A stretch of DNA of 64,000 nucleotides from Sphingobacteriales bacterium (GCA_016711295.1 JADJTE010000005.1:62001-126000), one strand, 5' to 3'. Counted from the first letter of the stretch, positions 28,378 to 38,449 are shown. Translations and numbers: made by a program. The notes: generated from the sequence alone by a model not told the origin.

Positions 28378-28974
28378 ATGGAAATAACCTCTTTATCCCA
28401 GTTAGACCTCACGGCGCGTTATACCTACGCTGATTATTTGCTGTGGCAATTTTCGGAGCGCGTCGAACTCATCAAGGGCTATATCATGCGAATGTCTGCA
28501 CCGAGTAGCAGACACCAGCGCATATCGTTTGCTACGAGCCGACTATTGGGCAATTTTTTCTATAAGACATCTTGCCAAGTATATCATGCCCCCTTTGATG
28601 TGCGGTTTTATGACGCTCAAAAGTCATTGAAAGCCGATAGAGACATATATACTGTAGTGCAGCCCGATTTATGCGTGATATGCGACAAAAGCAAGATAGA
28701 CGAGCGCGGCTGCTTGGGCGCACCCGATTGGATTATAGAAATATTATCGCCGGGCAATTCCAAGAAAGAAGTACAGAAAAAATATGACCTCTACGAAGAA
28801 CACGGCGTTCGCGAATATTGGGTTGTTTATCCCAACGAACAAAGCGTATTCCAATTTGTATTGAACGGACAAGGCAAATATTACCTACACAAGATATTTG
28901 CTGAAGACGACTTAATGCCGTCCTACCTATTTCCCGATTTGCTGATAGACCTCAAAGACGTATTTGAGGATTAA
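28378..28974 (+). CDS. Uma2-family PD-(D/E)XK-fold protein, copy 5 of 5
   Basis: 198 residues, ending the array with TAA where the other copies end in TAG. Its variable segment is ISFATSRLLGNFFYKTSCQV. C-terminal markers NGQGKYY and EDDLMPS match copy 1, not its neighbour copy 4. The spacer before it differs from the other three by two bases. The sdhA start follows about 120 bp downstream. Confidence 0.85.
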   Translation: MEITSLSQLDLTARYTYADYLLWQFSERVELIKGYIMRMSAPSSRHQRISFATSRLLGNFFYKTSCQVYHAPFDVRFYDAQKSLKADRDIYTVVQPDLCVICDKSKIDERGCLGAPDWIIEILSPGNSKKEVQKKYDLYEEHGVREYWVVYPNEQSVFQFVLNGQGKYYLHKIFAEDDLMPSYLFPDLLIDLKDVFED

Positions 28975-29092
28975 GGCAGTTTTTCTGACCATAAATTCTA
29001 AGCCACTAAAAACAATAAACGAGGTTGCGACTTGCTTGCCGCTCAACTTTGCTCCCCACTTTAATCCGTCCAAAAACAGAACCACATTAAAT

Positions 29093-31071
29093 ATGAAATT
29101 AGACGCAAAAATACCCGCAGCCCATAGCCGACAAATGGAAAAAACCTCGGTTCGACTGTGCATTTGGTATCGCCCACCAACAAACGCAAACTCGACATTA
29201 TAGTCGTAGGGTCGGGGCTTGCTGGTGCTGCTGCCGCTGCTACACTCGGCGAATTGGGCTACAACGTCAAATGCTTTTGCTTCCAAGACTCGCCCCGACG
29301 CGCCCACAGCATCGCGGCACAAGGAGGCATCAATGCCGCTAAAAATTATCGCAACGATGGCGACAGTGTGTATCGTTTGTTTTACGATACCATCAAAGGC
29401 GGCGACTATCGCGCTCGTGAAGGCAACGTGTACCGCCTCGCCGAAGTGAGCGTACAAATCATCGACCAATGTGTGGCGCAAGGCGTGCCCTTTGCTCGCG
29501 AATACGGCGGCTTGCTCGATACTCGCTCGTTTGGCGGTACGCAGGTGTCGCGCACCTTTTACGCTCGCGGGCAAACAGGGCAACAAGTATTGTTGGGTGC
29601 TTATAGCGCATTGAGCCGCCAAATCAATACAGGAGCGGTCAAGATGTATAACCGCCACGAGATGTTGGATGTTGTTACCATAGACGGCAAAGCACGCGGT
29701 ATTATTGCCCGCAATGTGGAGAGCGGCGAAATAGAACGACACGGCGGGCATGCCGTAGTGTTGGCTACGGGCGGCTACGGCAACGTATTTTTTCTCTCGA
29801 CCAATGCTATGGGCAGCAACGTAACGGCTGCTTGGAAAGCCTACCGCAAGGGTGCCTTGTTTGGCAATCCCTGTTTTACACAAATTCACCCTACTTGCAT
29901 TCCCGTGTCGGGGCATTTTCAGTCAAAACTGACCCTGATGTCCGAAAGTTTGCGCAACGACGGGCGCGTATGGGTGCCAAAAAAGAAAGAAGATTGCGGC
30001 AAAAATCCGCTCGATATCCCCGAACAAGACCGCGATTATTATTTGGAACGCCGCTACCCCGCATTCGGCAATTTGGTGCCGCGTGACGTAGCCAGCCGTG
30101 CCGCCAAAGTAGTATGCGACGAGGGTAGGGGAGTAGGCAAAAGCGGTTATGCCGTATACCTCGATTTTGCCGATGCTATCAAACGTCTGGGCGAAAACGT
30201 TATCCGCGAGCGATATGGCAATTTGTTCGATATGTATGAACGCATTACCGCCGAAAACCCCTACAAAGCACCGATGCGCATCTATCCCGCCGTACACTAT
30301 ACGATGGGCGGCTTGTGGGTCGATTATGAATTGAGTACCAACGTGCCCGGCTTGTACGCCTTGGGCGAAGCCAATTTTTCTGACCACGGTGCTAACCGCC
30401 TCGGCGCATCGGCATTGATGCAGGGCTTGGCAGATGGTTATTTTGTGCTGCCCGTAACGATAGGCGAATATTTATCGCACGAAATAAGAAGCGGCAAGAT
30501 AGACACCAACCAGGCCGCTTTTGCCGAAGCCGAAAAATCGGTGCGCGATACGTTAAACCAATTCATCAATATAAAAGGCAACAAAACGGTCGATGAGTTT
30601 CATTTAGCCTTGGGAAAAATTATGTGGGAAAAATGCGGCATGTCGCGCAATGCCAAAGGGCTTGCCGAAGCACAAAGCGAAATACGCGCCCTACGCGAAG
30701 AGTTTTATAAAAACGTATTTGTGCCAGGCTCCACCGACGAATTTAACCCCGAATTGGAAAAAGCAGGTCGCGTAGCAGATTTCTTAGAATTAGGCGAACT
30801 GATGGTCATCGATGCCCTGAACCGCAACGAATCGTGTGGGGGGCACTTCCGCGAGGAATACCAAATGGCAGACGGCGAAGCCCTACGACAAGACGAATAC
30901 CAATACGTATCGGCTTGGCAATACAATGGCATGAACAAAGCTCCAACACTACACAAAGAAGAACTAATATTTGAAAACTTAGAGGTAAAAACCCGCAATT
31001 ATGCGGAATGGGTCAAAACAAGTAGCCCCGTTTTAGTGCTTGGAATGGGGCTGCTTGTTATAAAGTCATAA
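29093..31071 (+). CDS. sdhA: Succinate dehydrogenase flavoprotein subunit, 5' end frameshifted
   Basis: Catalytic subunit of complex II. Landmarks: FAD-binding VVGSGLAGAAAA, covalent-FAD histidine in AHSIAAQGGINAA, active-site HPTCIP, RDVASRAAK, HYTMGGLWV and GANRLGASALMQGLADG. The main frame opens at TTG 29158, but the true N-terminus (MKLDAKIPA at ATG 29093) lies in other frames; removing one A from the A6 run at 29139-29144 gives DKWKNLGSTVHLVSPTNKRK, joining it to the body, with a second small indel near 29120. The product is ~655 residues. The tail after VKTRNYAEW is unusual and may reflect another indel. It oxidises succinate to fumarate, passing electrons to SdhB. Confidence 0.9.
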
Positions 31072-31223
31072 ACTTTCCACCCCCAAAGAAACAATGAACC
31101 CCCAACCTCCTACTCGTACTCTTGGGCTGTTTTTCTATGCTTGAATGGGTATTTGGCAGGGCAGGATAAAAAACATCTCCAAACAGTTCAAGGATTTTTT
31201 TTTAAAAAAAATATATTCCAAAT

Positions 31224-31976
31224 ATGAAACTCACCCTAAAAATTTGGCGACAAAAAAACCGCCAAGCCGCAGGCAAATTCGAGACATATTCACTCGATAA
31301 TGTCACCGAAGATATGTCGTTTCTCGAAATGATGGATATACTGAACCTACAACTACTACACGACAAACGCGATGCCGTAGCCTTCGACCACGACTGCCGC
31401 GAGGGTATCTGCGGTATGTGTAGTATGTATATCAACGGACGTGCCCACGGACCCGAAAACGCCACTACCACCTGCCAATTGCACATGCGCTCGTTCAAAG
31501 ATGGCGATACTATAGTCATAGAACCTTGGCGAGCAGCAGCCTTCCCGATTATCAAAGATTTGGTAGTCGATAGGTCGGCATTTGACCGAATCGTACAAGC
31601 GGGCGGTTATGTGTCGGTAAGCACGGGCAGCGCGGTAGATGCCAACGCCATACCAATAGACAAAACAACTGCCGATAAAGCAATGGACGCTGCCGAGTGT
31701 ATCGGCTGCGGTGCTTGTGTGGCATCGTGCAAAAACTCGTCGGCAATGTTGTTTTTGAGTGCCAAAGTATCGCATTTTGCCTTGTTGCCACAAGGACAAG
31801 CCGAGCGCAAACGCCGCGTATTGGATATGATGAGAACCCACGACGAAGCAGGTTTTGGCAGTTGTACCAATACGGGTGCTTGCGAAGCCGAATGTCCCAA
31901 AAGCATTTCTATCTCCAATATCGCTCGCCTCAACCGCGAATACTTATTAGCAGCCCTTTCCAACGATACAATGTAG
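31224..31976 (+). CDS. sdhB: Succinate dehydrogenase iron-sulfur subunit
   Basis: 250 residues carrying three cluster sites: the plant-type [2Fe-2S] motif CREGICGMCSMYINGR with its fourth Cys in TTCQLH, then the ferredoxin-type motifs CIGCGACVASCKN and CTNTGACEAECPKSI for [4Fe-4S] and [3Fe-4S]. It carries electrons from SdhA to the quinone site at SdhC. It lies 152 bp after sdhA, a gap with no recognisable gene, and probably ends the operon. Confidence 0.95.
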   Translation: MKLTLKIWRQKNRQAAGKFETYSLDNVTEDMSFLEMMDILNLQLLHDKRDAVAFDHDCREGICGMCSMYINGRAHGPENATTTCQLHMRSFKDGDTIVIEPWRAAAFPIIKDLVVDRSAFDRIVQAGGYVSVSTGSAVDANAIPIDKTTADKAMDAAECIGCGACVASCKNSSAMLFLSAKVSHFALLPQGQAERKRRVLDMMRTHDEAGFGSCTNTGACEAECPKSISISNIARLNREYLLAALSNDTM

Positions 31977-32069
31977 GACACAAGCTATCTTATCCGCGCT
32001 GAGGTTTGCCCCAATGGTTTGTTGCGCACCTCTGCGCAAATCTCGAACTTATTTTGCCCCGCCCAAGCA

Positions 32070-33308
32070 ATGAAACTGACCGACATTTTGCGCCTCGCGC
32101 TGCGTGCTATTTGGAGTAGCAAGCTGCGCACTACGCTCACATTTATGATTATCGCCTTTGGCATTACTGCCTTGGTCGGTATTCTGACGGCTGTTGATGG
32201 TATTCAGGCATCGTTGAGCAGCAATTTTGCTACGATGGGGTCAAATAATTTTGATATACGCAAAAAAGGTGGCGGCATACAGATAGGCGGCAGAAAGTTT
32301 AAAAAGCAGCAACAAACCCCTGTTATTACCTTAGACGAAGCCAATTTGTTCAGAGAACGCTATGTGTTTCCTGCTACGGTATGCGTGTCGATGCTGGGCG
32401 AGATGTCGGCAATAGTCAAATATGCAGAAGAAAAAACGAACCCCACGATACAAGTCATGGGCGGCGATGAAAATTATCTCGCGATAGGCGGTTTTGAGGT
32501 CGAAGCGGGGCGCAATTTTTCGGAGCAAGAATTGCAAGCAGGCAGGTCGGTCGCAATTCTTGGCAATGGCATGGCTACGCGCTTGTTCAAAAAAGCATCT
32601 CAAGCAATAGACCAAACGATATCAGTCAGCAATCGCAAATACCGCGTAGTGGGCGTGTTGGAAGCTAAGGGGTCGAGCAGCATTTTTAGTAGCGACAATA
32701 TCATCATTATTCCCCTGCTCAAATGCCGCGCCGAATATGGCACCGACCAAACTTCGTATGTCATCACCGTACAAATGAAAGATGCTTATGCCTTAGAAAC
32801 CGCCGAAGCCGAAGCCATAGGTCTGATGCGAAGCATTCGAAAATTGGGCTATCAAGAAGAGGACGATTTTGACGTATCGAAAAGCGATAAATTATCGAGT
32901 ATCCTCCTTGACCAATCGACCTATGTGACTACTGCCGCTACTATTATCGGTATTATCACGCTGATAGGCGGCGCTATTGGTTTGATGAATATCATGCTCG
33001 TGTCCGTAAGCGAGCGCATACGCGAAATAGGTATCAGCAAAGCGTTAGGGGCGCGAAGAAGTACAATATTGCTCCAATTTTTGATAGAAGCTATCATGAT
33101 ATGCCAAATAGGAGGCGTTGTAGGTATTATTATGGGCATAGGAGCGGGCAATTTGGTGTCGCTGATTATCAAAGGACCCTTTTTAGTGCCTTGGGCTTGG
33201 ATTTTTGGCGGTATCGCTATTTGTTTGGTAGTCGGGCTTATTTCGGGCTTATATCCCGCCCTCAAAGCCGCCAATATAGACCCTATCGAATCGTTGAGGC
33301 ATGAATAA
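32070..33308 (+). CDS. MacB/FtsX-type ABC transporter permease
   Basis: 412 residues from ATG 32070 (MKLTDILRLALRAIWSSKLR); the open frame extends to TTG 32019. Layout: one N-terminal membrane helix (~25-45), a large periplasmic MacB-PCD-like domain to ~285, then three C-terminal helices with the FtsX signature (VSVSERIREIGISKALGARR). Such permeases work with a separate ATPase in efflux or lipoprotein release; no ATPase gene is adjacent. It is followed after 5 bp by aat. Confidence 0.88.
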   Translation: MKLTDILRLALRAIWSSKLRTTLTFMIIAFGITALVGILTAVDGIQASLSSNFATMGSNNFDIRKKGGGIQIGGRKFKKQQQTPVITLDEANLFRERYVFPATVCVSMLGEMSAIVKYAEEKTNPTIQVMGGDENYLAIGGFEVEAGRNFSEQELQAGRSVAILGNGMATRLFKKASQAIDQTISVSNRKYRVVGVLEAKGSSSIFSSDNIIIIPLLKCRAEYGTDQTSYVITVQMKDAYALETAEAEAIGLMRSIRKLGYQEEDDFDVSKSDKLSSILLDQSTYVTTAATIIGIITLIGGAIGLMNIMLVSVSERIREIGISKALGARRSTILLQFLIEAIMICQIGGVVGIIMGIGAGNLVSLIIKGPFLVPWAWIFGGIAICLVVGLISGLYPALKAANIDPIESLRHE

Positions 33309-33313
33309 TTATT

Positions 33314-34024
33314 ATGATTTTTAGGTTAAACGAACGCCTGCAATTTCCACCGCCCTATTTAGCCGACTCCGACGGCTTGCTGGCTTTTGGCGGCGATTTG
33401 TCGCCCGACCGCTTGTTGTTAGCCTACCGAATGGGCATTTTTCCTTGGTATAGCCACGACGAGCCTATCTTGTGGTGGTCGCCCGACCCGCGCATGGTCT
33501 TGTATCCGCCCAAACTGAAAATAAGCAAAAGTATGCGCCAAATTATCAAAAAACAACCTTTCGACATCAGTTTTGATACCGATTTTGATGCCGTTATTGC
33601 GCAATGCCGACAAACACCCCGACCAGGGCAAGACGGCGACACTTGGATAGACGACGAAATGCAAGCCGCTTACTGCGAGCTACACCGCTTAGGCTATGCC
33701 CACTCTGTTGAAGTGCGCAATGCCGAAACCAAACAATTGGTGGGTGGTTTATACGGCTTGGCTTTGGGAAAATGTTATTTTGGCGAATCGATGTTTGCCC
33801 ACCCAAGCAATGCCTCTAAAATGGGCTTTATCGCCTTGGTCAAATACCTGCACCAACAACAATATGCCCTGATAGATTGCCAAGTAGAAACAGAACATTT
33901 AGCCTCGATGGGCGCAATGGCTATCCCGCGCCACGATTTTTTGGCACAGATAGACCAATACCTCAATTTCCCAACCCAACAAGGTAAATGGATAATGCCC
34001 GATATAAGCAAACTGATAGTATGA
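33314..34024 (+). CDS. aat: Leucyl/phenylalanyl-tRNA-protein transferase
   Basis: 236 residues with the family hallmarks LAFGGDLSPDRLLLAYRMGI, FPWYSHDEPILWWSPDPRMV and GGLYGLALGKCYFGESMF. It transfers Leu or Phe from tRNA to N-terminal Lys/Arg of proteins, marking them for ClpAP degradation (N-degron pathway). Five bases separate it from the permease gene, so the two are probably co-transcribed. Confidence 0.95.
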   Translation: MIFRLNERLQFPPPYLADSDGLLAFGGDLSPDRLLLAYRMGIFPWYSHDEPILWWSPDPRMVLYPPKLKISKSMRQIIKKQPFDISFDTDFDAVIAQCRQTPRPGQDGDTWIDDEMQAAYCELHRLGYAHSVEVRNAETKQLVGGLYGLALGKCYFGESMFAHPSNASKMGFIALVKYLHQQQYALIDCQVETEHLASMGAMAIPRHDFLAQIDQYLNFPTQQGKWIMPDISKLIV

Positions 34025-34210
34025 TTTTTAAATTTCGGTCATAAGTCTTGGTCAATGGACCCTTTGTGGCAAGGGCGCAAGCAAGATGCTCACGTTGTTT
34101 TTTTTACTCAGAATTAGAAAACCAAACCATTACATATATCGACAATTGATAAATTTATAAAAATATATTTTTAATATATAAAAAATAATAAAACATAAAA
34201 CACTGCTCAA

Positions 34211-35295
34211 ATGGAAGAACAAACCGAACAAATACCCACTGAACGCGATGCGATTGCCGAATGGACAGCCGAATTAGCGCAATTGCTCGATGCTGACCCC
34301 GTCGACACGGCTGCCGCCATAGCCTTGCACCGCCAAATTGCCGATGCATACGCCGAAACTGACAAATTTGGCAAAGCCGCCGAGCATTTGGAGCAAATAA
34401 TACAACTACTCGGCGAACAAACCGACACCGACCTACAACGCGCCGATATACACCACGAGTTAGCCCTGCAATATAGCCGCGCCTTAGATATAGAACGCGC
34501 TATCGCAAATGGGGAACGAGCCGCCGATTTATTTGCCGAACACGAAGCCGAACACGAATATGCCAAGACATATCGCCGATTAGGAGCCTTGTACGTCGAA
34601 AACGGCGAAAACGAGACAGGCATACAATGCCTCGAAACAGCCATAGAATGGGGCAATAAAACCCAAAATGCCTCGGATACGGGCAATGCGCACCGCACAC
34701 TTGCCGAAATATATACCTATCTAAATAAGCATAACGATTCGATAAAACACTACCTACAAGCAGTTAGTTGCTACCAACCCATAGCCGAATATCGCCCTAT
34801 GGCAGCTTGCTACCAAGCCCTCGCCCGAATCTATTTGCAATATGGCAAACATACACTTGCCATAGAACACTACGAACGCGCCAAAAATAGCCTTTTGGAG
34901 ATGGAAAATCCCTATGAGGACTTAGGCGTGAACGAACTGTTGATAGCAAAAATATACGAATTAAAAAGCCAAACCGACCAAGCCATTTCGCGCTACCAAT
35001 ATGCCGCCGATTTTTTTGGCAATGTCCCTAATTTTTTGAACAAGCCAACGCTTACGTCCAAATAGCCGTCCTATACGAAGGAACTAAGCAATGGCGAGCC
35101 GCCCTCGATGCCTACCAAGCCGCGCTACCCATAGCCCAGCAAGCCGCCGACGAGCTACAAACCTCTACCATAGAAGAAGGCATCAAACACTGCCAACAAC
35201 GCCAAAGCCATTCGACCAACACACCCGACGCACCCAATAACCCAGCACCGAAAACGGGTGTTTGGGGGGCGTTCAAAAAAATATTGGGCGGGTAA
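34211..35295 (+). CDS. Tetratricopeptide-repeat protein, frameshifted near 35035
   Basis: A soluble protein of ~361 residues with about seven TPR-like helix pairs (ADAYAETDKFGKAAEHLEQI, RTLAEIYTYLNKHNDSIKHY, ALARIYLQYGKHTLAIEHYE). A stop at 35063 ends the main frame; an indel in the T6 run at 35032-35037 restores EQANAYVQIAVLYEGTKQW and continues to the TAA at 35293 (GVWGAFKKILGG). No signal peptide. It probably mediates protein contacts; the partner is unknown. The 186-bp gap upstream is AT-rich and has no gene. Confidence 0.7.
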
Positions 35296-35390
35296 CAAAT
35301 TTTTTTGGCTTTGTGCTGTTATATTCGCATTGCTTTTAGAGAGCCAAAATATCGCCTCAACTTATACTTATTCAAAACTTCGTATTATTT

Positions 35391-36416
35391 ATGGATTTAT
35401 TCAGCCGAGCGCAAGAATTGTTGCAACAAATAGAACAATTTGATAGCCAAAACAATGCCCAAGCCGTCGAAAAATTTCGGATTGACTATATCGGCTCTAA
35501 GGGTGCGGTCAAAGAATTGCTCGCCGAGCTAAAAAATGTGCCTAACGAGCGCAAGCGCGAGTTTGGGCAATTAGCCAATAGCGTAAAGCAAGCAGCGGAG
35601 GCAAAATATATCGCCTTGAAAGAAACCCTCGATGCTGCCCCCGAAGGAATTGCCAACTTGCCCAATGACCTAACACGCCCCGCTAAACTCCATTTGGCGG
35701 GCGCACGCCACCCCATTGCCCAAACACAACGCGAGATAGAACGCATTTTTGAGCGCATGGGCTTTGTAATTGCCGAAGGTCCTGAGATTGAAGATGATTG
35801 GCACAATTTTACCGCCCTCAATACGCCCGAAGACCACCCCTCGCGCGATATGCAGGACACGTTTTATGTCAGCATGAACCCCGTTACGGTATTGCGCTCG
35901 CAGACCTCTACGGTACAGGTGCGCATTATGGAACAGCAGAAACCGCCCATTCGCATTATATCGCCCGGCAGGGTCTATCGCAACGAGACCATATCGGCAC
36001 GCGCTCACTGCCAATTTCATCAAATAGAGGGTTTGTATATAGCCGAAAATGTATCATTTGCCGACCTCAAACAATGTATACTCCATTTTGCCCAAGAATT
36101 ATTTGGCAGAAATACTCAGATTCGCCTGCGCCCTTCGTATTTTCCCTTTACCGAACCATCGGCAGAGGTGGATATATCGTGTTTTATTTGCGGCGGTAAA
36201 GGTTGTTCGGTGTGCAAACACAGCGGTTGGGTCGAGATTTTGGGTTGTGGTATGGTGGATAGCGCGGTATTAGAAAATTGCGGCATTGACCCCGAAAAAT
36301 ATTCGGGTTTTGCGTTTGGTATGGGTATAGAGCGCGTAGCCATGCTCAAATACCGCATCAACGATATACGTTTGATGTTCGAAAATGATGTGCGTTTTTT
36401 AAGGCAGTTTGGATAG
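35391..36416 (+). CDS. pheS: Phenylalanyl-tRNA synthetase alpha subunit
   Basis: 341 residues: an N-terminal coiled coil for tRNA binding (~1-90), then the class II core with GPEIEDDWHNFTALNTPEDH, the motif 2 arginine region RVYRNETISARAHCQFHQIE and motif 3 GMGIERVAMLKYRINDIR. A Cys-rich loop CFICGGKGCSVCKH could hold a metal. It charges tRNA-Phe together with PheT, which is not in the window. Confidence 0.96.
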   Translation: MDLFSRAQELLQQIEQFDSQNNAQAVEKFRIDYIGSKGAVKELLAELKNVPNERKREFGQLANSVKQAAEAKYIALKETLDAAPEGIANLPNDLTRPAKLHLAGARHPIAQTQREIERIFERMGFVIAEGPEIEDDWHNFTALNTPEDHPSRDMQDTFYVSMNPVTVLRSQTSTVQVRIMEQQKPPIRIISPGRVYRNETISARAHCQFHQIEGLYIAENVSFADLKQCILHFAQELFGRNTQIRLRPSYFPFTEPSAEVDISCFICGGKGCSVCKHSGWVEILGCGMVDSAVLENCGIDPEKYSGFAFGMGIERVAMLKYRINDIRLMFENDVRFLRQFG

Positions 36417-36488
36417 TTTGCGAAGCAACATACCTTGTTCCAAGGAGGCAGTTGGGTATATATGATGGCTATGCAGGATAAAAAACAA

Positions 36489-36513
36489 ACGGCAAACCCG
36501 AAAATGGTTTGCC
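36489..36513 (-). terminator. Terminator of ilvE
   Basis: CGGCAAACC (36489-36497) pairs with GGTTTGCCG (36505-36513). Read on the reverse strand, the stem is followed by TTTGTTTTTT. It lies 38 bp past the corrected ilvE stop. Confidence 0.65.
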
Positions 36514-36550
36514 GCTGTCAAGTAAGGAGGGGATATATAGGAAAACAAGT

Positions 36551-37617
36551 TTAGATGTGCATTGTCCAGCGTGGCGGTCGGCAACCGAGCCGCGCTTGAC
36601 GCCTTCGAGTTCGGCTTTTATAGCTATGGACAAGGAGCGCGAGGTAGGGTCGGGCAATTCGTAGTGTTGTCCTTTATAACCAAAGCCCGATATATGCGTG
36701 ATAGTGGCGGCTGTGCCTGCCCCGAAAGCATCTTGAAGTGTATTGTTTTTGCTTGCTGCTATCAACTCGTCTATGCTTACTTGGCGTTCTTCTACGGGTA
36801 TGCCGTTGTCTCTAAATAATTGCATGACGCTTTCGCGCGTAACGCCCTCCAATATCGTGCCGTCGAGCATAGGCGTAACAGCTACGCCGTCGATGATAAA
36901 AAATACGTTCATCGTGCCTATTTCGTCTACATATTTGCGTTCTTGCCCGTCCATCCATAGGATTTGGTCGTAGCCTTGTTGTTTGGCTAATTTGGCGGGG
37001 TATAGGGTAGCACCGTAATTGCCTGCTGCTTTGGCTTCGCCCGTGCCACCTTTGAAAGCACGCACAAAATGGTCGTCGGCTAATACCGAAATGGGGCGTG
37101 AGTAATAGGCCGACGGGGCAGGTAAAGATAATAAATTGGAAAGTTTCGGACGAATGTACTCCGATATAGGGGTCAGTACCAAACATAAAGGGGCGCAAAT
37201 AAAGCGCACTATCCGAGCGGTTAGGCACCCAGCGGCGGTCTAATTTGACCAATTCGACGAGCGACTCCATGAACAAATCGGTAGGTAATTCGGGCATCCC
37301 ATGCGCACAGCCGAGCGATTGAAGCGTTCGGCATTTTTTTCGGGTCGAAACAGAATAATATCACTGCTATTGATGTCGCGGTGTGCCTTCATTCCCTCAA
37401 AAATAGACTGTCCGTAATGCAAGGCAGATGTAGCGGGGCTAAGGTTTAGGTTTCCGTAGGGCATTATCTGTGGCTGTTTCCAATCGCCATTTGCATATTC
37501 GATGAGCAATAGGTGGTCAGAAAAAACTCTGCCAAAAGGTAGGTTGTTAAAATCTACCTCGGGCAAACGCGAATGTTTTACTCTGTTTACCCGAATGGTT
37601 GGATGGGTGGTAATCAT
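36551..37617 (-). CDS. ilvE: Branched-chain amino-acid aminotransferase, three frameshifts
   Basis: A fold-type IV PLP enzyme for the last step of Leu/Ile/Val synthesis. The N-terminal part (LPFGRVFSDHLLLIEYANGD, HYGQSIFEGMKAHR), a middle part (MPELPTDLFMESLVELVKLD, FGTDPYIGVHSSE) and a C-terminal part (PLP-lysine region GEAKAAGNYGATLYPAKLA, LDGTILEGVTRESVM, FGAGTAATITHISGFGYKGQ) lie in different frames. Each break is mended by one base: a G near 37300 (RMGMPEL), a C near 37108 (CPVGPYYSRP) and one base near 36567, giving the natural end HAWTMHI and a TAA at 36551. Corrected length is ~355 residues, normal for the family. The enzyme is probably functional in the organism. Confidence 0.85.
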
Positions 37618-37901
37618 AAATGTAACGATTTAATTTGACAGTATATAAGTAAAGAGGGGAATTTGTCGATAATGTTGGCAAGCAAATAAAACAGACAAGC
37701 AGCCACAGCCAACAACTGATGGGTTGTAGTTGGCTATAGCTGCTTATTGCGGGATACGGTTGTGGCGGTTCATTAAAATAATAACACGCGAAAAGACTTA
37801 AGTTTTTGTTGAAAGCGGTATTTTTGCTGGATCGAACGAACTTAGTTCGCGAAAAATAAAAAATAGCGAATTTTCGCTTAAATTCTTTCAATAATTTGCT
37901 T

Positions 37902-38355
37902 ATGAGCCACAAAGATACGGTATTTGATGCAGACTTGTATCAATTTTCCGAAATTAGAGAACCGAGCTTGGTTGCCGATAATTCGGTGCATACGCTTTGT
38001 TTGGCGCGATATGGCACAGCTATACCAAGCGCAGACCTGAATTGTGCCAAAAATTTTGCAAGCCGTAGGAGTACAGGCTGCACAGTCGCGTTTTATAGAC
38101 CTTGCAGCGCAGTGCTACCCTTTATCGGCGTTTCGGCGCATTTATCCGCTCCAATATGCTATTGGATTTGGCATTACTCTGTCGGATATGGGATTGTCGC
38201 TCCGTCTTGCGCCCTATACGCCATTTATACCCCAAGGCGGTGGTTTGTGTTTATTATTGGCTGATTCGCTCGCTGTTATTGCCGCCGATAAAAGCAAAAA
38301 GGCAGCACTTTGGAACGCGCTAAAAGCTATGTATGGCATTGGAAAAACAAATTGA
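37902..38355 (+). CDS. Uncharacterised small protein, frameshifted near 38045
   Basis: Two overlapping frames join to one protein of ~150 residues: MSHKDTVFDADLYQFSEIRE ... TAIPSADL, then KILQAVGVQAAQSRF ... GGGLCLLLADSLAVIAADKS ... LWNALKAMYGI. There is no signal peptide or membrane helix. The C-terminal beta-beta-alpha pattern ending in an LW-x2-LK helix resembles small Bacteroidota-only proteins, but no family is assigned. The break sits at an AAAAATTTT run. It lies between divergent ilvE and trpS. Confidence 0.5.
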
Positions 38356-38449
38356 GCCGAATAGGAATGTAATAGATGATACGTAAATTAATAAATATAT
38401 TTTATTGTGTTTATGGTTTTCGTTATTTTGGCTCGCAGCTACTGATATG

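Larger units (their letters stand above)
25883..28974 (+). repeat. Five-copy tandem gene array, 623-bp unit (first interval 626 bp)
   Basis: Start-to-start distances are 626, 623, 623 and 623 bp. Every spacer is 26 bp and almost identical. Divergence is concentrated in about 80-100 bp in the first half of each unit. The whole array lies between sdhC and sdhA on the same strand. Confidence 0.95.

Noticed and set aside
25883..28974. Diversity-generating retroelement acting on the Uma2 variable blocks
   Set aside because: No reverse transcriptase, template repeat or accessory gene is present in the window, the variable block is not at the 3' end, and changes are not limited to adenines.
28927..29916. 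329-codon reverse-strand frame opposite sdhA
   Set aside because: It is fully antisense to the well-conserved flavoprotein coding sequence and has no recognisable domain; it is a codon-bias shadow.
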